Part shown: positions 18,949 through 28,783 of the stretch, piece after piece
How the letters are laid out: each line of letters opens with the position of its first letter
How positions within the stretch are numbered: the first letter of the stretch is position 1
NCBI RefSeq assembly: GCF_000784735.1
Contig: NZ_JSYG01000037.1
Span: forward strand, 1 to 64,000
Origin: Dickeya undicola
Lineage (GTDB): Bacteria; Pseudomonadota; Gammaproteobacteria; Enterobacterales; Enterobacteriaceae
Direction of reading: 5' to 3'
DNA: 64,000 nucleotides
Translations under genes and position numbers: made by a program
The notes under the pieces: generated by a model
Told to the model about the DNA's origin: nothing
Databases searched by the model: none
What the model saw: the letters and a program-made list of their open reading frames with translations, nothing else

Positions 18949-21426
18949 TCATTCGGTTTCTTCTTTTTCAACGATACTGGCGGCTGGTTCGCTATCGTCG
19001 CTTTCCTGTGCCAGACTGGCGCTTTCAATCGTCAGCTTCACTTCCGGACTCAGTAACTCGCCCAGAATGGCGTAAATCGCCTGGACGTGCTCCAGCACCG
19101 CTTCACCGCTGTCACTGACATAGCCTTCGTTACGCAACGTGTTGACCAGCGTTGAGAACACCGCCTTGTCGAAAAACTCCGGTGCGTTGATACCGTGCAA
19201 CACTGAGAGACGTTGCGCCATGCTGCGACTTTCTTTTTCCAGCGCCCCGCGGCTGATGGTTGGGTTGGCACTCAGCAACGCCAGGGTAATGGCGTAACGT
19301 TGCAATGTTTCGCGGACACCGGCGGCCAGCAGTTGCAAGGCGCGGATACGCACAGGGTTCAGTTCCAGCCCGCTATCCTTGTTCAGAATCAACTGTTGGC
19401 GCGCCAGCTCGGCCACCAGGGCGTCCAGCACATCAGACAGCTCGGATTTCTGGTAATGCAGGAACAATTCGGCCTGCAACAGCGGATAAATCAGCGTTAT
19501 CTGGCGCAGCAGCTCTTCGGTGGTGATGCGGCGATAATGCATCACGATGCTGGCAACCAGCGACGGCAGCACCAGCATATGGTGGATGTTGTTGCGATAG
19601 TACGTCATCAACACCGCCTGCTCGCGTGGCAGGATGATAATGTCGCCGACGTTGTCCTTTTCCACCTCGAACTTGTCCATACCGAGCGCGTGTTCCAGCA
19701 ATTCGGTGGCAGTTTTGTTCGGCACGGTGATATCGCTGCTGTAAGGAACGTTACGCAGTAATTGCAAATAACACTCCAACTGCTCTTCCATTTGCTCACG
19801 CGTCAGTGCCCGCTGGCGGGAAGCCAACAGCGCGGTACAGCACAGGTTCATGGCATTGGCCGCTGCTGCGTTGTTGATGCGCACCATGATGTCGTCAGCG
19901 ATATCCTGCACCGTCGGTGTCAGCCAGGCCGGACGCTGCGGATCGATAGGATCGATAGCGTCGCGCCACTGTGGCACACGGTTGTTGAGGTAAGTGGTCA
20001 GCGACAGCGGCTCGCCGATGTTAACGTACCCCTGGCCGAGATTACGCAGCTTACGCAGCCCGCGCACCATTTGCAGGAAACCTTCTTTTTCCTTGGTGGC
20101 ACCGCGCAGTTCTTTGGCGTAAGTACCCACTTCCATCACGTGTTCGTAGCCGATGTAAATCGGCACCAGCGTGATCGGGCGGGTGCCGCCGCGCAGCATC
20201 GCCTGAATGGTCATAGCCAGCGTGCCGGTTTTCGGCTCCAGCAAACGACCGGTGCGGGAACGGCCGCCTTCGACGAAGTACTCCACCGAATAGCCGCGGG
20301 TAAACAACTCGCCCAGATACTCGCGAAACAACGTGGAATAGAGCTTGTTACCTTTAAAGGTTCGACGGATGAAAAAGGCACCGAGACGGCGGAAGATCGG
20401 ACCGGCTGGCCAAAAGTTAAGGTTAATACCGGCGGCGATATGCGGCGGCACCAGCCCCTGATGGTAGAGCACATAAGAGAGCAACAGGTAGTCCATGTGG
20501 CTGCGGTGGCAGGGAACATAGACGATTTCATGCCCATCCTGCGCCAACTGGCGTACCCGCTCAGCATTGTGCACGTTGATGCCCTGGTACAGACGGTTCC
20601 AGGTCCAACCCAATACCCGGTCGGATAGCCTAACGGCCTCATAGGAGAAGTCGGCGGCAATCTCTTCCAGCAGCGTGATAGCGTTCTGCTGTGCCTTGTC
20701 GTGGGAAATTTTCTTGACCCGCGCTTCATCATCAATCGCTTTGGCGATGGCACGGGAAGACAACAGCTTGTTGAACAGCTCCTGGCGAACCGGCAAACGC
20801 GGGCCGACAGCGGCCAGTCGCAGACGGGAGAAATGCATACGCGCCACGCGTGCCAGTTTGTGGGCGATGGTCTTGTCGGTGCCGTGCTCGGTCGCCATGT
20901 AACGCAGCGAGACAGGAACGGAGAACCGCACAAAGCTGTCGCGACCCAGCCACAGAACGGCGAAGAATTTCTCTATGCCGTTCAGCAACCGCAGATGTGG
21001 CGTGTCCTGATTCTGCCCTTCGCGGCCGGGTGAGCGGCCAAACATGACCGACACCGGCACCATCTGTATGTCGAGTTCCGGATTGTTGCGGTGTAAATCC
21101 AGATAGTCGTGAAACAGTTTTATCGACTGCTGTTTGGGCACGTAGTAACGGAACAGGCGCGGGCCGTCGTTGACAAATACGTGGCTCGGCAGGGTTTTTC
21201 CGTCGATCGTTAACGGCTGCAACGGGTCAGGCAGATTGAGCTCCAGGCATTTGGTGCGCAGAGTCAGCAGGTCCGCCTTGGAATTGTAGGGCAGCACATA
21301 GAAGATCGGCCGAGTTGGATCCAGACGTTGTTCGTTAACGGGATCCTGTGGGATAACCTTACTCTTTACCAAGAGTTTTAGTGGGAAATTCAGTAGTTTA
21401 TAGTAGATTCTACGCCAACCTGACAT
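18949..21426 (-). CDS. plsB: Glycerol-3-phosphate acyltransferase PlsB
   Basis: An 825-residue inner-membrane enzyme making 1-acyl-glycerol-3-phosphate from glycerol-3-phosphate and acyl-CoA or acyl-ACP, the first step of phospholipid synthesis. The acyltransferase motifs are present: [13 protein letters not shown] (HX4D), [23 protein letters not shown] and [13 protein letters not shown]. The start at 21426 ([15 protein letters not shown]) matches E. coli PlsB, so the 28 extra upstream residues are excluded. It is divergent from dgkA, which recycles diacylglycerol. Confidence 0.96.
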   Translation of the reverse strand: MSGWRRIYYKLLNFPLKLLVKSKVIPQDPVNEQRLDPTRPIFYVLPYNSKADLLTLRTKCLELNLPDPLQPLTIDGKTLPSHVFVNDGPRLFRYYVPKQQSIKLFHDYLDLHRNNPELDIQMVPVSVMFGRSPGREGQNQDTPHLRLLNGIEKFFAVLWLGRDSFVRFSVPVSLRYMATEHGTDKTIAHKLARVARMHFSRLRLAAVGPRLPVRQELFNKLLSSRAIAKAIDDEARVKKISHDKAQQNAITLLEEIAADFSYEAVRLSDRVLGWTWNRLYQGINVHNAERVRQLAQDGHEIVYVPCHRSHMDYLLLSYVLYHQGLVPPHIAAGINLNFWPAGPIFRRLGAFFIRRTFKGNKLYSTLFREYLGELFTRGYSVEYFVEGGRSRTGRLLEPKTGTLAMTIQAMLRGGTRPITLVPIYIGYEHVMEVGTYAKELRGATKEKEGFLQMVRGLRKLRNLGQGYVNIGEPLSLTTYLNNRVPQWRDAIDPIDPQRPAWLTPTVQDIADDIMVRINNAAAANAMNLCCTALLASRQRALTREQMEEQLECYLQLLRNVPYSSDITVPNKTATELLEHALGMDKFEVEKDNVGDIIILPREQAVLMTYYRNNIHHMLVLPSLVASIVMHYRRITTEELLRQITLIYPLLQAELFLHYQKSELSDVLDALVAELARQQLILNKDSGLELNPVRIRALQLLAAGVRETLQRYAITLALLSANPTISRGALEKESRSMAQRLSVLHGINAPEFFDKAVFSTLVNTLRNEGYVSDSGEAVLEHVQAIYAILGELLSPEVKLTIESASLAQESDDSEPAASIVEKEETE

Positions 21427-21554
21427 AACAACCAGAAGCCTCTTGTTAGCAATGCGGGCCAAGGATACCAGAAACCCGGCAGGATATCTGTGGTGATGAG
21501 ACGATGGCAACGCGTTAAAATTGTGGCCAATGACAAATTAAAGGTGGAATAAGC

Positions 21555-21920
21555 ATGAACAAAACAACGGGAATAACCCGCATTATCAAGGCGGCGGGTT
21601 ATTCGCTACAAGGGTTGAAACAGGCATGGCGGCATGAAGCCGCATTTCGTCAGGAGTCATTACTCACCCTTGCTGCGATTATTATTGCCTGCTGGCTGCC
21701 AGTTTCAATGGTGGAGCGGTTATTGTTGATCGGTTCCGTGGTGCTGATCGTGCTGTTTGAACTGGTTAATAGCGCGATTGAAGCGGTGGTAGATCGGGTC
21801 GGAATGGATTACCACGAACTGTCCGGCCGAGCGAAGGATATTGGCTCAGCGGCGGTATTTGTCGCCTGTTTGCTCGCGACCGGAGTTTGGGGAGCCATAT
21901 TGTGGAGTCGTCTTGCGTGA
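21555..21920 (+). CDS. dgkA: Diacylglycerol kinase DgkA
   Basis: A 121-residue inner-membrane trimeric kinase that phosphorylates diacylglycerol to phosphatidic acid. An N-terminal amphipathic part ([22 protein letters not shown]) is followed by three membrane helices. The signature [13 protein letters not shown], with its catalytic glutamates, is intact. The length is that of the E. coli enzyme, which also precedes lexA. Confidence 0.96.
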   Translation: MNKTTGITRIIKAAGYSLQGLKQAWRHEAAFRQESLLTLAAIIIACWLPVSMVERLLLIGSVVLIVLFELVNSAIEAVVDRVGMDYHELSGRAKDIGSAAVFVACLLATGVWGAILWSRLA

Positions 21921-21984
21921 GGCTTTGCATAATCACAGAAAAATCCGTGCAATAGCGATATCGCGGTTCCCATCAGCACTTTCC

Positions 21985-22021
21985 CTGTATATACTCACAG
22001 CGAAACTGTATAAACAACCAG
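21985..22021 (+). promoter_or_regulatory. Two LexA (SOS) boxes
   Basis: CTGTATATACTCACAG (21985-22000) and CTGTATAAACAACCAG (22006-22021) both fit CTG-N10-CAG. The second ends 8 bp before the lexA ATG. The tandem arrangement is that of the autoregulated E. coli lexA gene. Confidence 0.93.
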
Positions 22022-22029
22022 GGGGCGGA

Positions 22030-22641
22030 ATGAAAGCGCTAACTACCAGACAACAGCAGGTTTATGATCTGATTCGCGATCATATTTCACAAACCGGTAT
22101 GCCGCCCACCCGGGCCGAAATCGCCAGTCAGCTTGGTTTCCGTTCGCCGAATGCGGCGGAAGAACACCTCAAGGCATTGGCGCGCAAAGGCGTTATTGAG
22201 ATCGTCACCGGCGCTTCCCGCGGTATTCGTTTGCTGATGGAAGAAGAAGATCAGGGGTTACCGCTGATCGGTCGCGTCGCCGCTGGTGAACCGTTGCTGG
22301 CCCAACAGCACATCGAATGTCACTATCAGGTCGACCCTGCAATGTTCAAGCCCAGCGCTGATTTTCTGCTGCGGGTCAGCGGGATGTCGATGAAAGATAT
22401 CGGTATTCTGGACGGCGACCTGTTGGCGGTGCATAAAACGCAGGACGTTCGCAATGGCCAGGTAGTGGTCGCACGTATTGAAGATGAAGTAACGGTTAAA
22501 CGACTGAAAAAGCAGGGTAACGTTGTGCAGCTGCTGGCGGAAAACAAAGAATTCGCGCCAATCGTTGTCGATCTGCGTGAGCAGAATTTCTCGATTGAAG
22601 GACTCGCGGTTGGGGTGATCCGCAACAGCGACTGGAGCTAA
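22030..22641 (+). CDS. lexA: SOS repressor LexA
   Basis: A 203-residue repressor of the DNA-damage response. The N-terminal winged HTH ([24 protein letters not shown]) binds SOS boxes; the C-terminal S24 peptidase domain self-cleaves with RecA. The cleavage bond A85-G86 (VAAGEP), nucleophile Ser120 (SGMSM) and Lys157 (VTVKRLK) are intact. The ATG at 22030 is chosen because it aligns with the family start ([15 protein letters not shown]), follows the SOS boxes, and has GGGGGCGGA just upstream. dinF and yjbJ, which follow lexA in E. coli, are absent. Confidence 0.97.
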   Translation: MKALTTRQQQVYDLIRDHISQTGMPPTRAEIASQLGFRSPNAAEEHLKALARKGVIEIVTGASRGIRLLMEEEDQGLPLIGRVAAGEPLLAQQHIECHYQVDPAMFKPSADFLLRVSGMSMKDIGILDGDLLAVHKTQDVRNGQVVVARIEDEVTVKRLKKQGNVVQLLAENKEFAPIVVDLREQNFSIEGLAVGVIRNSDWS

Positions 22642-22688
22642 TGCCCCGGCTCTAGTCCGCTTTTGAGGGATAGAATCCTCCGCCCATG

Positions 22689-22719
22689 CAGGTGTTCAGC
22701 TTGTCTGGATGAACACCTG
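22689..22719 (+). terminator. Hairpin downstream of lexA
   Basis: CAGGTGTTCA and TGAACACCTG form a perfect 10-bp stem with an 11-nt loop, 47 bp after lexA. A T tract is lacking, so termination efficiency is unclear. Confidence 0.5.
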
Positions 22720-22848
22720 TGCTACCTGGCACGTTGACCGGGTTGAACGCGATGTATGGATTCAGGGATGTGCAGTGTATTCAGGAAAGAATCACTTTAT
22801 TCAGCACGAACAATCGTATTCAAAAGGCGTCATGTGCCTGGAAGAGCC

Positions 22849-22869
22849 GTGTGAAGCAAAGCTTCACAC
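22849..22869 (-). terminator. Hairpin abutting the zur stop codon
   Basis: GTGTGAAGC and GCTTCACAC pair around a 3-nt loop directly after the zur stop codon. It probably marks the zur transcript end, though no T tract follows. Confidence 0.5.
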
Positions 22870-23379
22870 TCAGCGCTTCTTCACCATAATGCTGTGATCA
22901 TGATTACAGCTGTCCCGATGTTCACAGGACTCCACCTTCTGGCATTCGCCACACAAACCGTGGGCTTCCACCACACTGTGGCGCAGAGCGAAGCCCGCCT
23001 GTTTCGCCAACTGGTGCAGCGTTTCCTCAACGCCTTCCGTCTGACGTTCCGTCACCTGGCCGCAGCGGTCGCAGATAAACAATGCTGAAGTATGGCTATG
23101 TTCTTCAAAGTGATGGCACAGCACATAGCTGTTGGTGGACTCCACCTTGTGGATAAAACCTTGTTCCAGCAGAAAATCCAGCGCGCGATAAACGGTGGGG
23201 GGCTTGGCCTGAGGCTCGGAAACGCGAAGCAAATCCAGCAGATCATACGCGCTGATCGCACCGGGTTGCTGGGCCATTAAGCGCAACACTTCCTGACGTT
23301 GTGGCGTCAGACGTACATTGCGTTGCTGGCAAAGCTGTTCAGCCTGGGCAACAAGTTTGTCCGGATTGGTTGAATCCAT
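22870..23379 (-). CDS. zur: Zinc uptake regulator Zur
   Basis: A 169-residue Fur-family repressor that binds zinc and shuts off zinc import genes. The winged-helix part contains RLTPQRQEVLRLMAQQPGAISAYDLLDLL and TVYRALDFLLEQGFIHKVES. The dimerisation part holds the metal ligands: HHFEEHSHTSALFICDRCG and, near the C-terminus, CGECQKVESC. The tail is histidine-rich (EHRDSCNHDHS). E. coli has zur two genes beyond lexA in convergent orientation, as here minus the intervening pair. Confidence 0.95.
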   Translation of the reverse strand: MDSTNPDKLVAQAEQLCQQRNVRLTPQRQEVLRLMAQQPGAISAYDLLDLLRVSEPQAKPPTVYRALDFLLEQGFIHKVESTNSYVLCHHFEEHSHTSALFICDRCGQVTERQTEGVEETLHQLAKQAGFALRHSVVEAHGLCGECQKVESCEHRDSCNHDHSIMVKKR

Positions 23380-23643
23380 TGCAGTAACCCTGAAGCGAGT
23401 GTGAAATCATGGCGGCATCTTACCATGACTGAACAAAAACGCCGAGATGGCTGCCTCAAGGTTGCATCAGGCTATCTTCGTCACATGGCATAACCGACGA
23501 TACATAACGGGTGATCTATTTTTATTGCGGGATTTTGGCCATGTCCTGACCGGATTCGTCGTGTCGATGTTGCCCTGATTGGTAGCTATCAGGGCATGAG
23601 ATAACATACATGGCGGGATGTTATACCTTCGGCCTTGCGCAGG

Positions 23644-24348
23644 CTAAACCACCAGGTCTACCAACAATACTCGTGTGGCGGTTTCTGCCCGGATGATAAG
23701 GCTGCTTTCCTGCTGGACAAATGCACCGTCACCGCAGCGCAATAGGTTAGGAATCGCTGCGCTATTGCCGTTGATGCTGATCGTACCGTGAATCGATTGC
23801 AGATAGGCGCGGTTACCGTTTAGCGTCAGGGTGTGTTGCTCGCCAGCCGCCAGATTCAGGTGGTGGACCCACACCTGCTGGCGCAAATGAAAGGCGTTGG
23901 CCGATTCATCCGGCGATGCCAGCAACTGGTAAGGTTGGTCCTTCAGCGCTAACCGCTGCAAGCACTGGTTTTCCCGTGTTGGACAGGCGTCCAGCCACAG
24001 TTGTAGCCGGGTCAGCGGCGTGTCGTTGCCGATATTATGCTCGCTATAGCTGATGTTGGGCTGGGCGGCCAGCAGCAAGGCTTCACCTGCTTTGGCGCGG
24101 GTATGGTTGCCGTTGCTGTCACGATATTCCGCCTCACCCTGCAACAGGATATTTAGAATGTCGACGCGGGGATAGGTTCGCGGCTGAAAGGAGGCACCTG
24201 GAGCCAGTACTTCCTGATTGAGCACACGCAGTGAGGCGAAACCCAGTAGATCAGGATCAAAGTAATGACCGAAAGAAAAGGTGTAACGTGCCTGCAACCA
24301 GCCATAGTCAGCCTGGCCGCATTGTTCTGCTGCTCTGCTAATGATCAT
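23644..24348 (-). CDS. yhaK: Pirin-like bicupin YhaK
   Basis: A 234-residue cytosolic bicupin of the pirin superfamily. It matches E. coli YhaK through the N-terminal GWLQARYTFSFGHYFDPDLLG and the VDILNILLQGEAEYRDSNGN block. In metal-binding pirins such as YhhW, this part holds HPH and HSE ligands; here the aligned positions read RTY and YSE, so three of four ligands are gone, as is known for YhaK. It is therefore unlikely to be a quercetinase; YhaK has been proposed to be redox-sensitive. It is divergent from yhaJ, its usual neighbour. Confidence 0.9.
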   Translation of the reverse strand: MIISRAAEQCGQADYGWLQARYTFSFGHYFDPDLLGFASLRVLNQEVLAPGASFQPRTYPRVDILNILLQGEAEYRDSNGNHTRAKAGEALLLAAQPNISYSEHNIGNDTPLTRLQLWLDACPTRENQCLQRLALKDQPYQLLASPDESANAFHLRQQVWVHHLNLAAGEQHTLTLNGNRAYLQSIHGTISINGNSAAIPNLLRCGDGAFVQQESSLIIRAETATRVLLVDLVV

Positions 24349-24457
24349 GGTATTCGACCCTGAGAATTATTGATGGAGCGATAGTAATTGTCTGGACGAT
24401 GGATTGTTAGCCAGTTAATCTGGTCGGTACGTTCAAAAATCCTGAATGAGTGAATAT

Positions 24458-25354
24458 ATGGCAAAAGAACGGGCATTAACACTGGAAGCTTTAAGGGTCA
24501 TGGACGCCATCGATCGCCGGGGAAGTTTTGCTGCCGCTGCCGATGAACTGGGGCGAGTCCCGTCCGCTCTGAGTTACACCATGCAGAAACTGGAAGATGA
24601 GCTGGATGTGGTATTGTTTGATCGTTCAGGTCATCGCACTAAATTCACCAATGTCGGACGGATGTTGCTGGAGCGGGGACGCATTCTGCTGGAAGCCGCT
24701 GACAAACTGACCACCGACGCCGAAGCGCTGGCGCGAGGGTGGGAAACGCACCTGAATATCGTGGTGGAAGCGCTGGTGCCGACCGAGCGTTTTTTTCCGC
24801 TGTTGGACAAGTTATCGCTAAAGGCCAATACCCAGGTGTCATTATTGACCGAAGTGCTGGCCGGGGCATGGGAACGGTTGGAACAGGGGCGGGCGGATAT
24901 TGTTGTCGCGCCGGACATGCATTTTCGTTCGTCTTCGGAAATCAACACCCGCAAGCTTTATTCGATAAAGAACGTGTACGTGGCAAGCCCAGACCATCCG
25001 ATTCATGACGAACCAGAGCCGTTGTCGGAGGTTACGCGGATCAAATATCGCGGTATCGCGATTGCCGATACCGCCCGTGAGCGCCCGGTGTTGACAGTAC
25101 AATTGCTGGATAAGCAACCACGCCTGACCGTCAGCTCGATGGATGACAAACGCCGGGCGTTGTTGGCTGGGCTGGGGGTGGCGACCATGCCGTATGAGCG
25201 GGTGGCACAGGACATCGCCGAAGGCCGTCTGCGGGTAGTCAGTCCGGAAAACACCATTGAAGGCCAAATCATCATGGCATGGCGACGCGACAGCATGGGC
25301 GAAGCCAAGGCGTGGTTTTTACGGGAAATTCCGCGTCTATTCAACACATTTTGA
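24458..25354 (+). CDS. yhaJ: LysR-family regulator YhaJ
   Basis: A 298-residue LysR-type regulator with N-terminal HTH (VMDAIDRRGSFAAAADELGRVPSALSYTMQKLEDEL) and a two-lobed effector domain. It is very close to E. coli YhaJ, reported to respond to aromatic compounds and to affect yqjF and virulence genes. The start at 24458 gives the family N-terminus MAKERALTLEALRV; the longer frame adds only four residues. It lies divergently next to yhaK and convergent with yqjG. Control of yhaK and yqjF here is plausible by context. Confidence 0.93.
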   Translation: MAKERALTLEALRVMDAIDRRGSFAAAADELGRVPSALSYTMQKLEDELDVVLFDRSGHRTKFTNVGRMLLERGRILLEAADKLTTDAEALARGWETHLNIVVEALVPTERFFPLLDKLSLKANTQVSLLTEVLAGAWERLEQGRADIVVAPDMHFRSSSEINTRKLYSIKNVYVASPDHPIHDEPEPLSEVTRIKYRGIAIADTARERPVLTVQLLDKQPRLTVSSMDDKRRALLAGLGVATMPYERVAQDIAEGRLRVVSPENTIEGQIIMAWRRDSMGEAKAWFLREIPRLFNTF

Positions 25355-25374
25355 TAGCGATATAACGGCAAATC

Positions 25375-25414
25375 ACAACGCCGCCGGTTGGCTGAAATCA
25401 ACCGGCGGCGTTGT
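25375..25414. terminator. Strong bidirectional terminator, yhaJ/yqjG
   Basis: ACAACGCCGCCGGTTG and CAACCGGCGGCGTTGT form a perfect 16-bp stem around an 8-nt loop between the convergent genes. Confidence 0.9.
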
Positions 25415-25463
25415 TGTGTCTGGCGCGTGTTGGTAAATTCTGGGCGTTGTTGTTTACCCGCGT

Positions 25464-26450
25464 TTATGGATAGTGTTTATCCCGGCCGTGCGGCGCATTC
25501 AGGTCCATCTCAGGTCCAATGGAGATGATGGCGTGGGGATTGATGGTGCCGTGACTACGATAGTAGTGGTGGCGGATATGCGCCATGTCGACGGTATCGG
25601 ATACGCCAGGCAACTGGTAAAGCTCACGCAGATAGCCATACAGGTTTGGGTAATCACTTATCCGGCGTTTGTCGCATTTGAAATGGGTGTGGTAGACCGG
25701 ATCAAAGCGGATCAACGTCGTCCACAGACGAATGTCTGCTTCCGTGAGGTGCTCACCGGTCAGGTAACGTTGCCGGGTGAGGAGAGCTTCCAGTCGGCCC
25801 AGCGCGGTAAAGAGTTGCCCGACAGATTCATCGTAAGCGGTTTGCGTTGTGGCAAAACCCGCTTTGTACACGCCGTTGTTGACCTGGTGGTAAATCCACT
25901 CATTCAACTCGTCGATTTGCCCTTGCAACGCCTGCGGGTAGTAATCTCCGGGGGCCGCTCCGCAACCGTCGAATGCGCTATTGAACATACGGATGATATC
26001 GGCAGATTCATTACTGACGATGGTGTGCTGCTGAGTGTCCCACAGCACGGGAACGGTAACGCGTCCGCTGTAGTCGGTTTTGGCGTGCAGATAAAGCTGA
26101 TAGAGAAATTCGTGCTGATAAAGCGTGTCGCCGGTGGCTTGTGGAAAATCGGTGTCAAAGGTCCAACCTTGGTCTAGCATCAGCGGATGCACGACCGAGA
26201 CATCAATGTGTTGTTCCAGCCCTTTGAGTTTTCGCAGTAATAATGTGCGGTGAGCCCAGGGGCAGGCCAGCGAGACGTACAGATGGTAGCGACCGGCTTC
26301 TGCTTTGAAGCCGCCAGTGCCTGTCGGGCCAGCTTCGCCATTGGCGGTGACCCAGTTACGGAAAAAGGTCTGCGGTCGTTTGAAGTGTCCGCCGGAGGAC
26401 TGGGTTTCATACCAGGTGTCGTGCCATACGCCGTCAACCAATAATCCCAT
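25464..26450 (-). CDS. yqjG: Glutathionyl-hydroquinone reductase YqjG
   Basis: A 328-residue Xi-class glutathione transferase that reduces glutathionyl-hydroquinones with glutathione. The N-terminal thioredoxin-like domain carries the catalytic CPWAHR motif (SLACPWAHRTLLLRKL), and the helical C-terminal domain has LTEADIRLWTTLIRFDPVYHTHFKC. It is close to full identity in conserved blocks with E. coli YqjG and the same length. It follows yqjF in the same direction. Confidence 0.95.
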   Translation of the reverse strand: MGLLVDGVWHDTWYETQSSGGHFKRPQTFFRNWVTANGEAGPTGTGGFKAEAGRYHLYVSLACPWAHRTLLLRKLKGLEQHIDVSVVHPLMLDQGWTFDTDFPQATGDTLYQHEFLYQLYLHAKTDYSGRVTVPVLWDTQQHTIVSNESADIIRMFNSAFDGCGAAPGDYYPQALQGQIDELNEWIYHQVNNGVYKAGFATTQTAYDESVGQLFTALGRLEALLTRQRYLTGEHLTEADIRLWTTLIRFDPVYHTHFKCDKRRISDYPNLYGYLRELYQLPGVSDTVDMAHIRHHYYRSHGTINPHAIISIGPEMDLNAPHGRDKHYP

Positions 26451-26555
26451 AGCCAGATTCTCCCAGTAATAATGACAATGGCGGTCACAGGATGCTGTAG
26501 ACCGCCGTCAAATGATAGTCAGGCTGTGTTGCTCAACTGATTATTCAGACTGCCA

Positions 26556-26948
26556 TTACCATTTTTTGTTCAGCAGACGGTCGATGCTGAATGCGCCTGG
26601 ACCGGTGACGAACAGCAGTACATAACCGCCAGCAATAGACAGGTTTTTCATGAACATCAACTGGTTTGCGCCCTGAGCGAAATCAGTATGGAAAATGAAG
26701 GCAGTCAACAGCGTGAAAAGGGCAGTAATGATCGCGGTAGTACGAGTCAGGAAGCCAAACAGAACCGCCAGACCGCCACCCAGTTCCAGCAGAATGGTCA
26801 ATGGCAGCAACGCACCTGGAACGCCCATCGCCTGCATATACTGTTGGGTTGCGGCGTAAGATGCGCCCAGTTTGCCGTAACCGGCCACGATAAACAGGAT
26901 TGGCAGCAGAATACGGGCAACCATCAGCAAGGCATTCTCAAAACTTTT
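26556..26948 (-). CDS. yqjF: DoxX-family membrane protein YqjF
   Basis: A 130-residue inner-membrane protein of the DoxX family with four hydrophobic segments and the ending TGPGAFSIDRLLNKKW, as in E. coli YqjF. The start at 26948 (MKSFENALLMVARILLP) has GGAGA 8 bp upstream and gives the family length. E. coli yqjF is activated by YhaJ with nitroaromatics; with yhaJ and yqjG nearby, a shared quinone or aromatic-stress role is likely but inferred. Confidence 0.93.
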   Translation of the reverse strand, partial: KSFENALLMVARILLPILFIVAGYGKLGASYAATQQYMQAMGVPGALLPLTILLELGGGLAVLFGFLTRTTAIITALFTLLTAFIFHTDFAQGANQLMFMKNLSIAGGYVLLFVTGPGAFSIDRLLNKKW

Positions 26949-27233
26949 CATCGATACTCTCCAGTAGTGTGTTTGCTGCCGGAGCAAAATCGACAAGGGC
27001 GCATCCGGCGTGGCTTGTTTAGAACGTTTGTGTAACAGATGGGAAGAATACTAGAGGCGAACGCTGGCCGGTGCTAGCGAGTAAAATTGTTGTTTTATGT
27101 CAGAAAAATTGACCATGCCGACAACCAATGAGCGAAAAAACGGAAAACGTTATGGATGCCGACAGCAGTGATGATAACGCCTGAAGACGATGCCGGTGCG
27201 TGACGATATAGCGAAAAGATGCAAAGTCGAGAT

Positions 27234-27539
27234 TCAGCGCCGGGGGGAGCGTGTCGGAGATTGAACGACGGTGCGTATCAGTTTCAATGCGCTCCAGATG
27301 CCGGTCGCCCGACGTGCCAGTTTCACCAGACGCCGTGGGTGGCGTATCCCTAATATAGCGATAACCGGTGGGATCACGACCAGATAGCGGCGTATCCACG
27401 CCAGTTTCTGCCAATAGCTGTCGTAAGGGGCGGTGATTTCCAGCCAGCGGTTTTTGTTCGCAGCCAGATCCAGCCGTTGTTGCTGGATCTGGCGCAGCAG
27501 TTGCTGTTTCTCGGCAGCCAGACGCTGCTGACGATTCAT
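27234..27539 (-). CDS. yqjK: YqjK-like family protein
   Basis: A 101-residue small protein. A basic coiled-coil-like N-terminus (RLAAEKQQLLRQIQQQRLDLAANKNRWLE) is followed by one hydrophobic segment (YLVVIPPVIAILG) and a basic tail. It matches E. coli YqjK in length and pattern. It overlaps the end of yqjE by 4 bp and is the last gene of yqjD-yqjE-yqjK. Its biochemical role is unknown. Confidence 0.9.
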   Translation of the reverse strand: MNRQQRLAAEKQQLLRQIQQQRLDLAANKNRWLEITAPYDSYWQKLAWIRRYLVVIPPVIAILGIRHPRRLVKLARRATGIWSALKLIRTVVQSPTRSPRR

Positions 27540-27934
27540 TTTGACTCGTCCTCCAGCAGCGAGCGATCCGTCGCCAGTTCTTTACGGGTATCCCGTAATA
27601 GTGTAGAACGGCGCAGACGTTTTAGCGTCCAGAGTGCGCCGAACAATGCCAGTCCGAACAAGGTGGCCGTGATCCAGCACAAAGCCGTCAGGCGCAAGGC
27701 TGGATCTATGCTCCAGATTATCAGCACAATCAGGCTCATCAGGCCAAATGCGGTGAACAGCAGGGTTACCCCTACCATCAGTAACAACTGAATTAGCAGG
27801 TTTTTTTCCTGCTCCAGCTCCACCACTGCCAGCCTGAGACGTGTTTCCGCCATACCGATCAGAATGGCAAGAATGCGCTGTATGGTGGAAACGGCGGTGC
27901 CGCCGGGGCCCTGGCGTTGCGGTTCGGTTTCCAT
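27536..27934 (-). CDS. yqjE: Phage holin family / YqjE membrane protein
   Basis: A 132-residue protein with two long hydrophobic helices (LIQLLLMVGVTLLFTAFGLMSLIVLIIW and ALCWITATLFGLALFGALWTL), the YqjE/holin-superfamily-III layout. It starts 3 bp after the yqjD stop codon and overlaps yqjK, so the three are one unit. In E. coli the operon is expressed on entry to stationary phase under RpoS. Confidence 0.9.
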   Translation of the reverse strand: METEPQRQGPGGTAVSTIQRILAILIGMAETRLRLAVVELEQEKNLLIQLLLMVGVTLLFTAFGLMSLIVLIIWSIDPALRLTALCWITATLFGLALFGALWTLKRLRRSTLLRDTRKELATDRSLLEDESK

Positions 27935-27937
27935 GCG

Positions 27938-28243
27938 TTAACGGCGAGCCAGCAACAAGCCCAGCACCACGCCGACAGCCGCGCCGATGCCAACCCCGGT
28001 CCAGGGGTTTTTATGTACGAAATCATCGGCGCACTGCGTTGCTTCGCGGGCTTGCGCTGAGATTCGTTCGCCAGTGTCATTCAGGCGCTCGCGTGACTCT
28101 TTGAGTACGGTTTCAGCTTTATCGCGCAGTTTTTCCAGTTCAGCCTTGGATTTGTCGCTGGAGGAGCGTAACACCTCTTCCAGCGTGTCTCCCAGAGAAC
28201 GCAACTCTGCTCGCAACTGTTCGGTATCGGATTCTTGTGCCAT
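27938..28243 (-). CDS. yqjD: ElaB/YqjD family membrane-anchored ribosome-associated protein
   Basis: A 101-residue DUF883 protein. A charged alpha-helical N-terminal part (about residues 5-75) is followed by one C-terminal membrane anchor with glycines (NPWTGVGIGAAVGVVLGLLLARR). E. coli YqjD anchors ribosomes to the membrane in stationary phase and inhibits growth when overproduced. AGGAGT precedes the start. It is first of the yqjDEK unit; the E. coli upstream gene yqjC is missing (28244-28429 holds nothing recognisable). Confidence 0.92.
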   Translation of the reverse strand: MAQESDTEQLRAELRSLGDTLEEVLRSSSDKSKAELEKLRDKAETVLKESRERLNDTGERISAQAREATQCADDFVHKNPWTGVGIGAAVGVVLGLLLARR

Positions 28244-28429
28244 GTGAACACTCCTTTACTTGATGAATCATAGTGTTAACCACTTTCAGTGTTAACTATA
28301 GTGCAGATTTTCATCTTTGCTGAAGGAATAACTACGGATAAGTCTGATAACTCGCTGTAAAACTGGCGGAATTATTTCGACAACAAGGGAATGGCATGAC
28401 TGGTGGGACAAAACGCAACACGGCAGAGA

Positions 28430-28780
28430 TCAGCTTCTGATAACCGCTGAAGTGCCGCTGATGCGTTGGGCAATGACAAGGGCGTGCGGTAGCGCGGTGC
28501 TCAGTATTTCTCTGGCCGCACCGCTTTGCTCTGGTGACGAGAGCCGCACGATGATGCTGTCGTTTTCCGGGGTAATGCTCTTGATAGCGATACCCCGTTC
28601 GTTAAGCCGCTGGTAAATATAGAAGCCATCCGGCAAGGGGGCACCCTGATGCATTGGCGTAATGTGCAGCATCACCTCGTCCGGCAAACGCCGTGACGAC
28701 ATAGACAGCAGCACGACCAGCGGCAACATCAGCAGCAACAGACGCCAGGAGGAGGGCTTTAGAAACCCGCGGTTGCTCAT
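28430..28780 (-). CDS. mzrA: EnvZ/OmpR modulator MzrA
   Basis: A 116-residue single-pass inner-membrane protein. One N-terminal membrane helix (LLLLMLPLVVLLSMSS) is followed by a small periplasmic domain (LPDGFYIYQRLNERGIAIKSITPENDS). E. coli MzrA binds the sensor EnvZ and links the CpxA/R and EnvZ/OmpR envelope responses. The ATG at 28780 follows the yqjA stop codon by 3 bp and AAGGAA lies within the yqjA end, so translation is coupled. Confidence 0.88.
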   Translation of the reverse strand: MSNRGFLKPSSWRLLLLMLPLVVLLSMSSRRLPDEVMLHITPMHQGAPLPDGFYIYQRLNERGIAIKSITPENDSIIVRLSSPEQSGAAREILSTALPHALVIAQRISGTSAVIRS

Positions 28781-28783
28781 CAA

